Source of the DNA: ZC4RG30 sp964455685
Lineage (GTDB): Bacteria; Pseudomonadota; Gammaproteobacteria; Steroidobacterales; Steroidobacteraceae
DNA: 33,483 bases
Assembly: GCA_964455685.1 (NCBI GenBank)
Contig: CAYVZE010000024.1
Coordinates: 1 to 33,483, forward strand
Direction of reading: 5' to 3'
The notes under the pieces were generated by a model. That model worked only from the letters and a program-made list of their open reading frames with translations. It ran no database searches and had not been told where the DNA came from. Positions 12,838 through 20,333 of this stretch are shown here, one piece after another. The position numbers and the translations under genes are program-made. Every line of letters starts with the position of its first letter. The stretch's first letter is position 1.

Positions 12838-14393
12838 AAGGTCGACAGCCCGGTGGCTTCCATGAAGCCTGCGCGCCACAGGCGCAGCAGGCTGTCCTCG
12901 GCCCAGGCATCCGGCGGATCGGAGTAGGGCACGCCGCCGGCGTTGTTCCACAGCATGTCGAACCAGCCCGTCGCCTCGCGGGCCACCACGCTGTCCGCTG
13001 GCGCAAGCACCTCGACATTGGCCTCGAGGTTGTAGTCGGCGAGGTTGCGGCGGGTGAAGTTGGCCGAGCCCAGCGTGAACCACACCATGCCGCGGCTCCT
13101 CACCGCGGCGAACTTGGCGTGGAACTGCTCGCCGCTGGTGCGGTACCAGCGCAGCGCGATGCCGCCCCTGCTCCGGCGCAGCAGCGCGTTGCCGACGGGG
13201 CGGTTGGGAATGCCGCCCTTCTCGAAGCCGAAGGCGTCGCGGTTGGGGTCCAGCAGTACGCGCACGCGGGCGCCGCGCGCGGACGCGTCCAGCAGCGAGC
13301 GCAGCACGCGCCGGTCGGAGAGGTAGAACTGCGCGATGTCGATGGCGTCGCCGGCGACGGCCGCATCGAGGCGTCCCAGCAGGGCCTCGCGGATGGCGCC
13401 TTCGGTGATGATGGCCACGTGCACGGCCGCGCCTGGTTCGGTGGCCGGTCCGGCAGCCGACGATTGCGCCAGCTGCTCCAGCGTCCCGCCCTTCCATCCC
13501 GAGAACCTCGCCACCGCGAGCTCGCTGTGGAGCAGTGGCCGAAGTGCCTCGCCCCGGATGCGCAGCGCCACGTTGGAATGCGCGCTGCTGGCGTCATGGG
13601 GGTTGGCCGAGGCCACGATGCCGCGCAGCGATCCGGCGCCATCGCCGGTGATCGCCAGCTTGCGGTGGTTGGCCTTGAAGTTGGGCAGCTGCAGCAGCGC
13701 GCCCGGGTGCAGGCGCGGGCCCGCGCCGTCGAGCACATTGGGCAGCCAGCCCTCGCCGCGTGCGGGCAGCCACCTGCCAGCCAGCGTGCGCCACGGCGCG
13801 CTGTACAGCGGGTTGGGATCGCGCAGCGCCGACAGCCGCGTCACCACCACGTCGATGCCGAGCGGGCGCAGTGCTTCCAGTTCCGCCGGCGCGGTGCCGC
13901 GGTAGTAGTCGTTGATGGGATCGGTGAGCACCAGTATCGGCAGGTCCGGCTGCTGCTGCTTCAGCCTCCGCAACGCCTCGAGGAGTTGCGCGGATACGGG
14001 CGAAAGGCCGTTGCCCGGCACCAGCGGTCCCTTCGGCCCGCCCTGGCCGTTGAACAGGAAGTAGTCCAGCACCAGCAAGTCACGCGCGCCGCGCACCAGC
14101 TCGAGCGTGGCCTCGTGGATCACCTGCCGCCGGATCATGCCGCCGGCGCCATCCTGCGCGGTGATGTCTGCGAGGAAACGCACCCAGGCATCGGGCGTGG
14201 CCACCGGCGCGCCGCGTACGTGCACGCCCGGCGGCAGCGGCTTGTGCACATGCCAGGCGCCCACCAGCGTGCAGGCGGCCAGCAGCGCCAGCGCGGCGCG
14301 GCGCCACGGGCGGCGCAGGCGGGATCGGTTCAGCGGAACGGAAGGTGCGGGCGGGGATTCAGGCGCTGCCATCGCGGACCGCACGCGCTTCAT
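12834..14393 (-). CDS. phospholipase D superfamily protein, membrane-anchored or exported
   Basis: The protein has 519 residues from ATG 14393 (ATG 14372 also possible). One hydrophobic segment lies at about 33-47, either an anchor or an uncleaved signal. Two PLD-type motifs are visible: His243-x-Lys245 followed by SAN at 262-264, and His425-x-Lys427 followed by GSAN at 442-445. The aspartate of the HxK(x4)D motif is shifted by one position in the first copy and replaced by Arg in the second, so they are HxK rather than full HKD motifs. Family members cleave or transfer phosphodiesters, including cardiolipin synthases and phospholipases. It overlaps the end of the GGDEF-EAL gene (operon-like) and converges on the lipid transporter operon, so a lipid-related role is plausible. 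Confidence 0.87.
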   Translation of the reverse strand: MKRVRSAMAAPESPPAPSVPLNRSRLRRPWRRAALALLAACTLVGAWHVHKPLPPGVHVRGAPVATPDAWVRFLADITAQDGAGGMIRRQVIHEATLELVRGARDLLVLDYFLFNGQGGPKGPLVPGNGLSPVSAQLLEALRRLKQQQPDLPILVLTDPINDYYRGTAPAELEALRPLGIDVVVTRLSALRDPNPLYSAPWRTLAGRWLPARGEGWLPNVLDGAGPRLHPGALLQLPNFKANHRKLAITGDGAGSLRGIVASANPHDASSAHSNVALRIRGEALRPLLHSELAVARFSGWKGGTLEQLAQSSAAGPATEPGAAVHVAIITEGAIREALLGRLDAAVAGDAIDIAQFYLSDRRVLRSLLDASARGARVRVLLDPNRDAFGFEKGGIPNRPVGNALLRRSRGGIALRWYRTSGEQFHAKFAAVRSRGMVWFTLGSANFTRRNLADYNLEANVEVLAPADSVVAREATGWFDMLWNNAGGVPYSDPPDAWAEDSLLRLWRAGFMEATGLSTF

Positions 14394-16416
14394 CCGTGAA
14401 GCACGGGAACGGCGAGCGGCCGGTGGCCACCTGGCGCGACAGCATCGCGCCCAGGTCCTCGGCCGAGCACGGGTCGCCGAACAGCCGGCCCTGGGCGAAG
14501 TTGCAGCCTGCCTCGCGCAGGAACGCCAGCTGGCCCTCGGTCTCCACGCCCTCGGCGACTACCTCCATGCCCAGGCTGCGGCCCATCTCGATGATGGTGC
14601 GCACGATGGTGGCGTCGTTGCGGTCGATGTTGGCGTCGCGGACGAAGGACTGGTCGATCTTCAGCGTGCCGATGGGGAACTGCTGCAGCGCCGAGAGCGA
14701 GGAGTAGCCGGTGCCGAAGTCGTCGATGGCCAGGTGCACGCCCAGGTCGGCCAGCTCCTGCAGCATGCCGATGGTGCGCTTGGGATTGGCCATCAGGGTG
14801 CTCTCGGTGATCTCCAGCTCGATGTTGGCCGGCGAGACGCCATGGCGCTCGAACACCTGCCGGTAGTCGAGGATGAAGCTGGCCTGCCGCAGCTGCTTCA
14901 GCGACAGGTTCAGGGCGATGCGGCCGGGCGCGCGGCCGCTGGCCGACAGCTCGCGGTAGTCCAGGCACACGCGGTTGAGCACCCACTCGCCGATGCTGGA
15001 GATGAGGTTGTTCTCCTCCGCCAGCGGGATGAACTGCGAGGGCGGGATGTCGCCATGGCCGGGCAGGCGCCAGCGCAGCAGTGCCTCGGCGCCGACGATG
15101 CGGCCGTCGGTGACGTCCACCTTGGGCATGTAGGCGACCACGAACTCGTCGCGCTCGATGGCGCGCTTGAGCTTGCTCTTGAGCATCAGCCGCTCGACCG
15201 AGGCGGCGTTCATCTCCGGCGAGTAGAAGGCGCAGGAATTGCCGCCGTTCTGCTTGGAGTAGTACATGGCCGCGTCCGCGTTGCGGATCAGGTCGACCAC
15301 GTTGTCGGCGTCGCGCGGGCACAGCGCCACGCCGATGCTGGCCGACAGGAACACTTCCTGCCCGCCCACGTAGAAGGGCTGGGCCACGGCATTGAGGATG
15401 TCGCGGGAGAGGTGCCGCACCACCTCGCGGGCGGTGCTCTCGGAAATGCCGTCGATGAACAGCGCGAACTCGTCGCCGGCCAGCCGGCCGAGCACCGTGT
15501 CGGGGGGCAGGGTGGCGGTCAGCCGCTCGGTCAGCGCCTCGAGTACCCGGTCGCCCGCGCCATGGCCGAAGGTGTCGTTCACCTCCTTGAAGTGGTCCAT
15601 GTCGAGGTACAGCAGCGCCAGCCCGGTGCGCGTGCGCAGTGCCCGCGCGATCGCCTGCTGCAGCAGGTGCTGGAACTGCATGCGGTTGGGGATCTTGGTC
15701 AGCGCGTCGTAGCGGGCCAGGTAGCGGATGCGCCGCTCGGCGCGCTTGCGGTCGGTGATGTCGCGGGCCACGTAGATGCGGCCCTGGAAGTTGGCGTCGC
15801 TGCTGTCGAGCTCGGATCCGGAGAAGGACACCGGCAGGGTCTGGCCGGCGGCGTTGCGCAGCACGGCCTCGCCGGTTTCCGCGGCGCGGGCCACGCGCTC
15901 GCTCTCGGACAGGTCGGGCGCCACCAGCAGCGAACCGATGTGGCGGTTGAGCAGCTCCTCGGAGGAGGAACCGGTCAGCCGCTGCGCGGCAACATTGGTG
16001 GAGCGGATGCTGCCGTCCGGCCGCACCACGAACACCGCGTCGACCATGCTGTTGAGCACGTTGTCGAGGTAGTTCTTGGTGATGGTGGTGTCGGCCAGGC
16101 TCTTGCGCATCTGGTCAACGGTGCGCTGCAGGTCGCCGAGCTCGTCGTTGCGCACCACCGGCACGGGACGCGTGAAGTCGCCCTCGGCCATGCGATGGGT
16201 GCTGTCGTTGAGCTGTTGCAGCGCGGTGGTGAGGCGGCGCCCGACGATGAAGGCCAGCCAGGTGGCGCCGCCGATGGTTGCCAATGCAATGGGGATCGCC
16301 ACCGAGCGCGCCGCGCCCGGATCGCGGAGCATCGCTGCCACCGCCAGCATTCCTGTCATCAGCAGCAGCCCGAAAGCAGCGCCGAACAGGGCGAATTTGG
16401 TCTTCAGGCTGTGCAA
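14359..16416 (-). CDS. HAMP-PAS-GGDEF-EAL cyclic-di-GMP signalling protein
   Basis: The protein has 685 residues from TTG 16416. No in-frame ATG or GTG precedes a stop upstream, and later starts would cut the first membrane helix. Order: two membrane helices (about 7-29 and 38-57), HAMP (about 58-110), PAS (about 113-225), GGDEF (about 235-395), EAL (about 410-660). The GGDEF motif is AGDEF at 313-317, a form seen in active cyclases. No RxxD inhibitory site is visible. EAL residues appear complete: E444 (EAL), NLS, E535 in ELEITE, D565-D566, K586 and E622 in EGVET. It probably hydrolyses c-di-GMP and may also make it. The periplasmic part is very short, so any input likely comes through the PAS domain. 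It overlaps the PLD gene start by 35 bases. Confidence 0.93.
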   Translation of the reverse strand: MHSLKTKFALFGAAFGLLLMTGMLAVAAMLRDPGAARSVAIPIALATIGGATWLAFIVGRRLTTALQQLNDSTHRMAEGDFTRPVPVVRNDELGDLQRTVDQMRKSLADTTITKNYLDNVLNSMVDAVFVVRPDGSIRSTNVAAQRLTGSSSEELLNRHIGSLLVAPDLSESERVARAAETGEAVLRNAAGQTLPVSFSGSELDSSDANFQGRIYVARDITDRKRAERRIRYLARYDALTKIPNRMQFQHLLQQAIARALRTRTGLALLYLDMDHFKEVNDTFGHGAGDRVLEALTERLTATLPPDTVLGRLAGDEFALFIDGISESTAREVVRHLSRDILNAVAQPFYVGGQEVFLSASIGVALCPRDADNVVDLIRNADAAMYYSKQNGGNSCAFYSPEMNAASVERLMLKSKLKRAIERDEFVVAYMPKVDVTDGRIVGAEALLRWRLPGHGDIPPSQFIPLAEENNLISSIGEWVLNRVCLDYRELSASGRAPGRIALNLSLKQLRQASFILDYRQVFERHGVSPANIELEITESTLMANPKRTIGMLQELADLGVHLAIDDFGTGYSSLSALQQFPIGTLKIDQSFVRDANIDRNDATIVRTIIEMGRSLGMEVVAEGVETEGQLAFLREAGCNFAQGRLFGDPCSAEDLGAMLSRQVATGRSPFPCFTDEARAVRDGSA

Positions 16417-16423
16417 AGTGCAC
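16411..16423. promoter_or_regulatory. small inverted repeat covering the TTG start of the GGDEF-EAL gene
   Basis: GTGCA (16411-16415) and TGCAC (16419-16423) are a perfect inverted repeat around a 3-base spacer that includes the first base of the TTG start codon. It could occlude initiation in the mRNA or be an operator between the divergent genes. The element is short, so chance is possible. Confidence 0.25.
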
Positions 16424-16481
16424 TGATGTTAACCTCGCCCTCCGAAGGGCGGCTAGCGGCGCCGGATAACGACAGTTGCTT

Positions 16482-17213
16482 ATGGGTCATCCCGAATTTT
16501 CGATTTTCGAACTCACGGGCAGGGCCCGGACCCATGTCGTCGACCTCACGGAACCCCGCTGCAGCCTGCACCGCGACGTGGTCGAGCCCTTCCTGGCCAT
16601 GCGCCGGGCCGCGGCGGAGGACGGCATCGACCTGGTCCCCTTCTCCTCGTTCCGGGACTTCGACAAGCAGCTGGACATCTGGAATGCCAAGGCCCGCGGC
16701 CAGCGCGACCTGCGCGGCCCGGACGGGGAGCTGCTGGATGCCGCCGCGCTGGACGAGGCGGGCCGGGTGGAGGCCATCCTGTGCTGGTCGGCGCTGCCCG
16801 GGGCCAGCCGCCACCACTGGGGCACCGACCTGGACGTGCTGGACCGGGCGGCCCTGCCCCCGGGCTACCGGGTGCTGGCGGTGCCGCAGGAGTTCGCCGC
16901 CGACGGAGTGTTTGCCCGGCTGGATGCCTGGCTGGCCGCCCATGCGGCGAGGTTCGGGTTCTACCGTCCCTACACCACCTGGCGCGGCGGGGTGCGGCCG
17001 GAGCCTTGGCATATCAGCCATGCCCCGGTGGCCAGCGCGGCGCTGGCGCAATACTCCGAGGCCGTGCTGCGGCAGGCGCTGGAGGAAGCCGAGATCGACG
17101 GCAGGGCGGTAATCGAGGGGCGGCTGGCCGAGCTGGTCACCCGCTACGTGATGAACGTGGACCCGCCGCCGGCGGCGGCGCTCAGCGCGGCTGGCGCGCC
17201 CAGGCCCGCCTGA
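16482..17213 (+). CDS. M15-family peptidase (D-Ala-D-Ala carboxypeptidase, VanY-like)
   Basis: The protein has 243 residues from ATG 16482; TTG 16476 is possible but less likely. M15 motifs are present: SSFRDFDKQ near 55-63, the zinc-binding SRHHWGTDLD (109-118; ligands His111 and Asp118) and EPWH (174-177; catalytic Glu174 and ligand His177). The usual A in SxHxxGxAxD is Asp116 here. The family cleaves D-alanine from peptidoglycan peptides. No signal peptide is seen, which is unusual for a peptidoglycan enzyme and leaves cytoplasmic murein-peptide recycling or another substrate open. It is divergent from the GGDEF-EAL gene, and its last 32 bases overlap the end of the HD-domain gene on the other strand. 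Confidence 0.85.
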   Translation: MGHPEFSIFELTGRARTHVVDLTEPRCSLHRDVVEPFLAMRRAAAEDGIDLVPFSSFRDFDKQLDIWNAKARGQRDLRGPDGELLDAAALDEAGRVEAILCWSALPGASRHHWGTDLDVLDRAALPPGYRVLAVPQEFAADGVFARLDAWLAAHAARFGFYRPYTTWRGGVRPEPWHISHAPVASAALAQYSEAVLRQALEEAEIDGRAVIEGRLAELVTRYVMNVDPPPAAALSAAGAPRPA

Positions 17214-18195
17214 GGTAGCTGGACATCAGCCCGCGCACGTTGTTGAGCGGGTCGGGCTGGGCGGTGTAGACCTTGGGGGTGCGCCGCAGCATGCGCCAGC
17301 TCTCCGCGCGCAGCACCTGTCGCAGGTAGTCGAGGCTGCGCTGGATGGCTTCCATGTACGGGTTCTGTCCGCCGAACAGCGGCTCCAGGTAGCGGTAGGC
17401 GCTGCCGAAGGCGCCATCCAGGCGCTTGGTGATGGTGTCCTGCATGAACTGCGGCGTCTGCCGCAGCAGGTCCAGGCCCGAGGCATAGCGCACGCCGGTG
17501 TCGCCGGTATCCGAGACGGACAGCGCCACGCCGCCGAGCACGAACTCGGGGTACAGCCGGTCGCGGCACTTCTCCAGGTAACAGCGGTCGGCCATCTGCG
17601 CGATCATGTCGGCCGTGCCCAGCAGGTGGCCCAGCGCGATGTCGCGCGGGTCGGTGACCACCTTGCCGATCTCCTCGAAGCTCTTCTCGTAGCCGGTGAA
17701 GTGCACCAGCTCGGCCGCGACCGGCGCCCAGTGCGCGTAGCCGATCTGCGGCAGGTAGAAGGAGAGGAAGCGGGCGCTGCGCGACACGTGGTTGCGGGTG
17801 AACTCGGCGCCATTCTGCGCCTCCTCGCCCTTCTCGCGCAGGTAGCCGACATCGTGGAACAGGGCCAGGAAGATGCCCACCGCGCCGCGCTCCGCGCCCA
17901 GTCCCAGCGGGGTGCCGCCGTGGGCGCGCTCGTAGCCGACGATCAGCCTGGCCATGGCCAGGGTCACGTCCAGGGTGTGCTGCTGGTCGTGGTAGACGGT
18001 ATCGACGCCGAAGTAGCCGGGCATCCGGCCGGTGAAGGCCAGCTCCAGGTCATGGAAGGCCCGCGCCACCGGCCCGAAGTACATGCCCGGCCAGGTGGCC
18101 AGGAACAGCTCCTTCACCGCATCGCGAACATCGGGGGCCGAAGACACCCGCACCGTGTTGGTGACGTCGTAGTCGCTGCGGCGGGCGCTGTACAT
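17182..18195 (-). CDS. HD-domain metal-dependent phosphohydrolase-like protein
   Basis: The protein has 337 residues. HD motifs are visible: His69 and His73 in YHDQQHTLD, His114-Asp115 in LALFHDVGYL, His in ELVHFTGYE and Asp in GTADMIAQMAD. The early YFGVDTVYHDQQHTLDV stretch resembles the N-terminal part of eukaryotic-type cyclic nucleotide phosphodiesterase and related bacterial HD proteins (my impression only). Substrate unknown: nucleotide or cyclic nucleotide hydrolysis is most likely. No membrane segment. The start ATG 18195 is well placed after a gap holding a TTGACA -35-like element (18272-18277 on this strand). Its 3' end overlaps the M15 peptidase gene. Confidence 0.8.
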   Translation of the reverse strand: MYSARRSDYDVTNTVRVSSAPDVRDAVKELFLATWPGMYFGPVARAFHDLELAFTGRMPGYFGVDTVYHDQQHTLDVTLAMARLIVGYERAHGGTPLGLGAERGAVGIFLALFHDVGYLREKGEEAQNGAEFTRNHVSRSARFLSFYLPQIGYAHWAPVAAELVHFTGYEKSFEEIGKVVTDPRDIALGHLLGTADMIAQMADRCYLEKCRDRLYPEFVLGGVALSVSDTGDTGVRYASGLDLLRQTPQFMQDTITKRLDGAFGSAYRYLEPLFGGQNPYMEAIQRSLDYLRQVLRAESWRMLRRTPKVYTAQPDPLNNVRGLMSSYLRRAWARQPR

Positions 18196-18211
18196 GGCCG
18201 CAGTCTAGGCA

Positions 18212-18229
18212 GTGCCGCGCGCGCGGCAC
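18212..18229. repeat. 18-base perfect palindrome upstream of the HD-domain gene
   Basis: GTGCCGCGC followed by its exact reverse complement occupies 18212-18229, within the 5' leader of the HD-domain gene (17 bases before its ATG). In mRNA it would form a very stable hairpin close to the ribosome-binding site. It could equally be an operator. Its alternating CG core makes chance occurrence somewhat easier in this GC-rich genome. Confidence 0.45.
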
Positions 18230-18293
18230 GCGACGCGTTCCGCACTTTGCGTCACAGACGATCCGCCGATATGTCAATTAGGGGAAACCCTGA

Positions 18294-20315
18294 TCAGCCG
18301 GCGATGCCATGCAGGCGCAGCAGCGGGCCGATGTCGGGCGGGCGTCCCCGGAAGGCGATGAAGGCGTCCAGCGCATGGCGGCTGCCGCCCCGCGACAGGA
18401 TGGCGTCCACGAAGCGCCGCGCGGTGGCGCGGTCGTAGATGCCGGCCTCCTCGAAGGCGGCGAAGGCATCGGCCGACAGCACCTCGGCCCACTTGTAGCT
18501 GTAGTAGCCGGCCGCGTAGCCGCCGGCGAAGATGTGGCCGAAGCTGTTGGGATAGCGGTTCCACTCCGGGATCCTCACCACCGCCACCTCGCGCCGCACC
18601 TCCTCGAGGATCTCGTACAGGCGCGCGCCCCTGGCCGGGTCGTACTCGGCGTGCAGGCGGAAGTCGAACAGCGCGAACTCCAGCTGCCGCACCGTGGCCA
18701 GCCCCGCCTGGAAGCTGCGGGTCTTCAGCAGCTGGGTGATCTTCTCCTCGGGCAGCGGCGAGCCGTCCGCCACGTGCGCGGTCATCTCGCGCAGCACCTC
18801 TGGCTGCCAGGCGTAGTTCTCCATGAACTGGCTGGGCAGCTCGACCGCGTCCCAGGCCACGCCGTTGATGCCGGCGATGGAGGGGTAGCGCACGCGCGTG
18901 AGCAGGTGATGCAGGCCGTGGCCGAACTCGTGGAACAGCGTCACCACGTCGTCGTGGGTGAGCTGCGCGGGCTGGCCGGGTGCGCCGGGCAGGGCGTTGC
19001 AGACCAGGTAGGCCACCGGCAGCGCGCGGCCGGTGGACAGCTCCTTGCGGCCCACGCAGTCGTCCATCCATGCGCCGCTGCGCTTGTTGCTGCGCGCGTA
19101 GGGGTCCAGGTAGACGCCGCCGATCACCCGGCCGCCGGCATCGAGGATGTCGTAGTAGCACGCGTCCGGGTGCCACACGGGCACGTCCTCGCGCGGGTGG
19201 AAGCTCACCTCGAACAGGCGGTTGACCACGCGGAACAGGCCCTCGAGCACCCGCGGCAGCGGGAACCAGGGCCGCAGTTCCTCCTGCGAGACATTGAAGC
19301 GCTGCTCCTGCAGGCGCTCGGAGTAGTAGGTGATGTCCCAGGCCTCCAGCGGCCGGCCGGCGAACTCGACCAGCTCGGCCAGGTCGCGCTCGGCGGCGGG
19401 TCGGGCGGCCTTCGCCAGGCGGCGCAGGAAGTCCATCACCTCGCCGGTGGTGCGCGCCATGCGCCGCGCCAGCGCATAGCTGGCGTAGTCGGGATAGCCC
19501 AGCAGCTGCGCGGCTTCATGGCGCAGGCGCAGCAGCTCCTCCATCACCGGCGTGTTGTCGTACCTGGCGGGCGTGGGGCCGGTGGTGGACGCGCGCGTGC
19601 TCCAGGCGCGATAGAAGGTCTCGCGCAGCGCGCGCGAGCGGGCGTCGGTCATCACCGCCACGTAGGTGGGCTGGTCGAGGCCGAGAAGCCAGCCTTCCTT
19701 GCCCGCGTCCAGGGCGCGCTGCCGGGCCTGCGCGACGATGGTGGCGTTGAGGCCGTCGAGTTCCGCCGCGTCCTTCACCTCGTGGGTGAAGGCATTGGTG
19801 GCGTCGAGCACGTTCTCCTCGAACTTCGACGCCAGCCGCGACATTTCCAGCATCACGGCCTTGAAGCGGTCCTTCTTCGCGCCGTCGAGCGCCACGCCGG
19901 CAAGGCGGAACTCCAGCAGCGCGTTGTCGACCACCGCCAGCTGCTCCTCGTCGAGGCGGTCGGCCTCCTTCTCGCGCACTGCCGTGAACGCCTGGTACAG
20001 CTTCTCGTTCTGCGCCAGCTCGGTGTTGTATTCGGACAGCAGCGGCAGGCAGGCGTTGTAACGCTCGCGCAATGCCTCGTTGTTCATCACCGCGTTCAGG
20101 TGTCCCACCGGCGACCATGTGCGGGCGAGGCGGTGGTGCAGTTCCTCCAGCGGCTCGACCAGCGAGTGGAACGTGGGCTCGGCTTGGGACTGGATCTGGC
20201 GGATGCGGGCGCGGTTCTCGTCGAGCACGGCGCGCACGCCTTCCTCGACATGTTCCGGACGGATGGCATCGAAGGCGGGCAGCGGCCCGTCGCGCAGCAG
20301 CGGATTGGGGTTCAT
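18294..20315 (-). CDS. prlC: oligopeptidase A, M3-family zinc metallopeptidase
   Basis: This 673-residue protein has the usual length for oligopeptidase A. The zinc site HEFGH is at 462-466, with the third ligand probably Glu492 in AVELPSQFMENYAW. Other family landmarks are VYLDPYARSNKRSGAWMDD and the C-terminal HIFAGGYAAGYYSYKWAEVL. It is cytoplasmic and degrades short peptides, including cleaved signal peptides. The start is fixed by GGAGAA just before ATG 20315. Its start codon is only 18 bases from the divergent glutathione reductase start. Confidence 0.95.
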   Translation of the reverse strand: MNPNPLLRDGPLPAFDAIRPEHVEEGVRAVLDENRARIRQIQSQAEPTFHSLVEPLEELHHRLARTWSPVGHLNAVMNNEALRERYNACLPLLSEYNTELAQNEKLYQAFTAVREKEADRLDEEQLAVVDNALLEFRLAGVALDGAKKDRFKAVMLEMSRLASKFEENVLDATNAFTHEVKDAAELDGLNATIVAQARQRALDAGKEGWLLGLDQPTYVAVMTDARSRALRETFYRAWSTRASTTGPTPARYDNTPVMEELLRLRHEAAQLLGYPDYASYALARRMARTTGEVMDFLRRLAKAARPAAERDLAELVEFAGRPLEAWDITYYSERLQEQRFNVSQEELRPWFPLPRVLEGLFRVVNRLFEVSFHPREDVPVWHPDACYYDILDAGGRVIGGVYLDPYARSNKRSGAWMDDCVGRKELSTGRALPVAYLVCNALPGAPGQPAQLTHDDVVTLFHEFGHGLHHLLTRVRYPSIAGINGVAWDAVELPSQFMENYAWQPEVLREMTAHVADGSPLPEEKITQLLKTRSFQAGLATVRQLEFALFDFRLHAEYDPARGARLYEILEEVRREVAVVRIPEWNRYPNSFGHIFAGGYAAGYYSYKWAEVLSADAFAAFEEAGIYDRATARRFVDAILSRGGSRHALDAFIAFRGRPPDIGPLLRLHGIAG

Positions 20316-20333
20316 TTCTCCTATTATGCGCCC

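Noticed and set aside
14107..16475. A 1001-codon plus-strand frame opposite the PLD and GGDEF-EAL genes.
   Set aside because: All recognisable domains are on the minus strand; the plus frame has no motif and antisense-type composition.
18309..20333. A very long plus-strand open frame antisense to prlC that joins in frame to gor.
   Set aside because: It is a high-GC shadow of prlC; its composition (Gly/Ala/Arg/His/Gln-rich) is typical of antisense frames, and gor has a clean family start at 20334.
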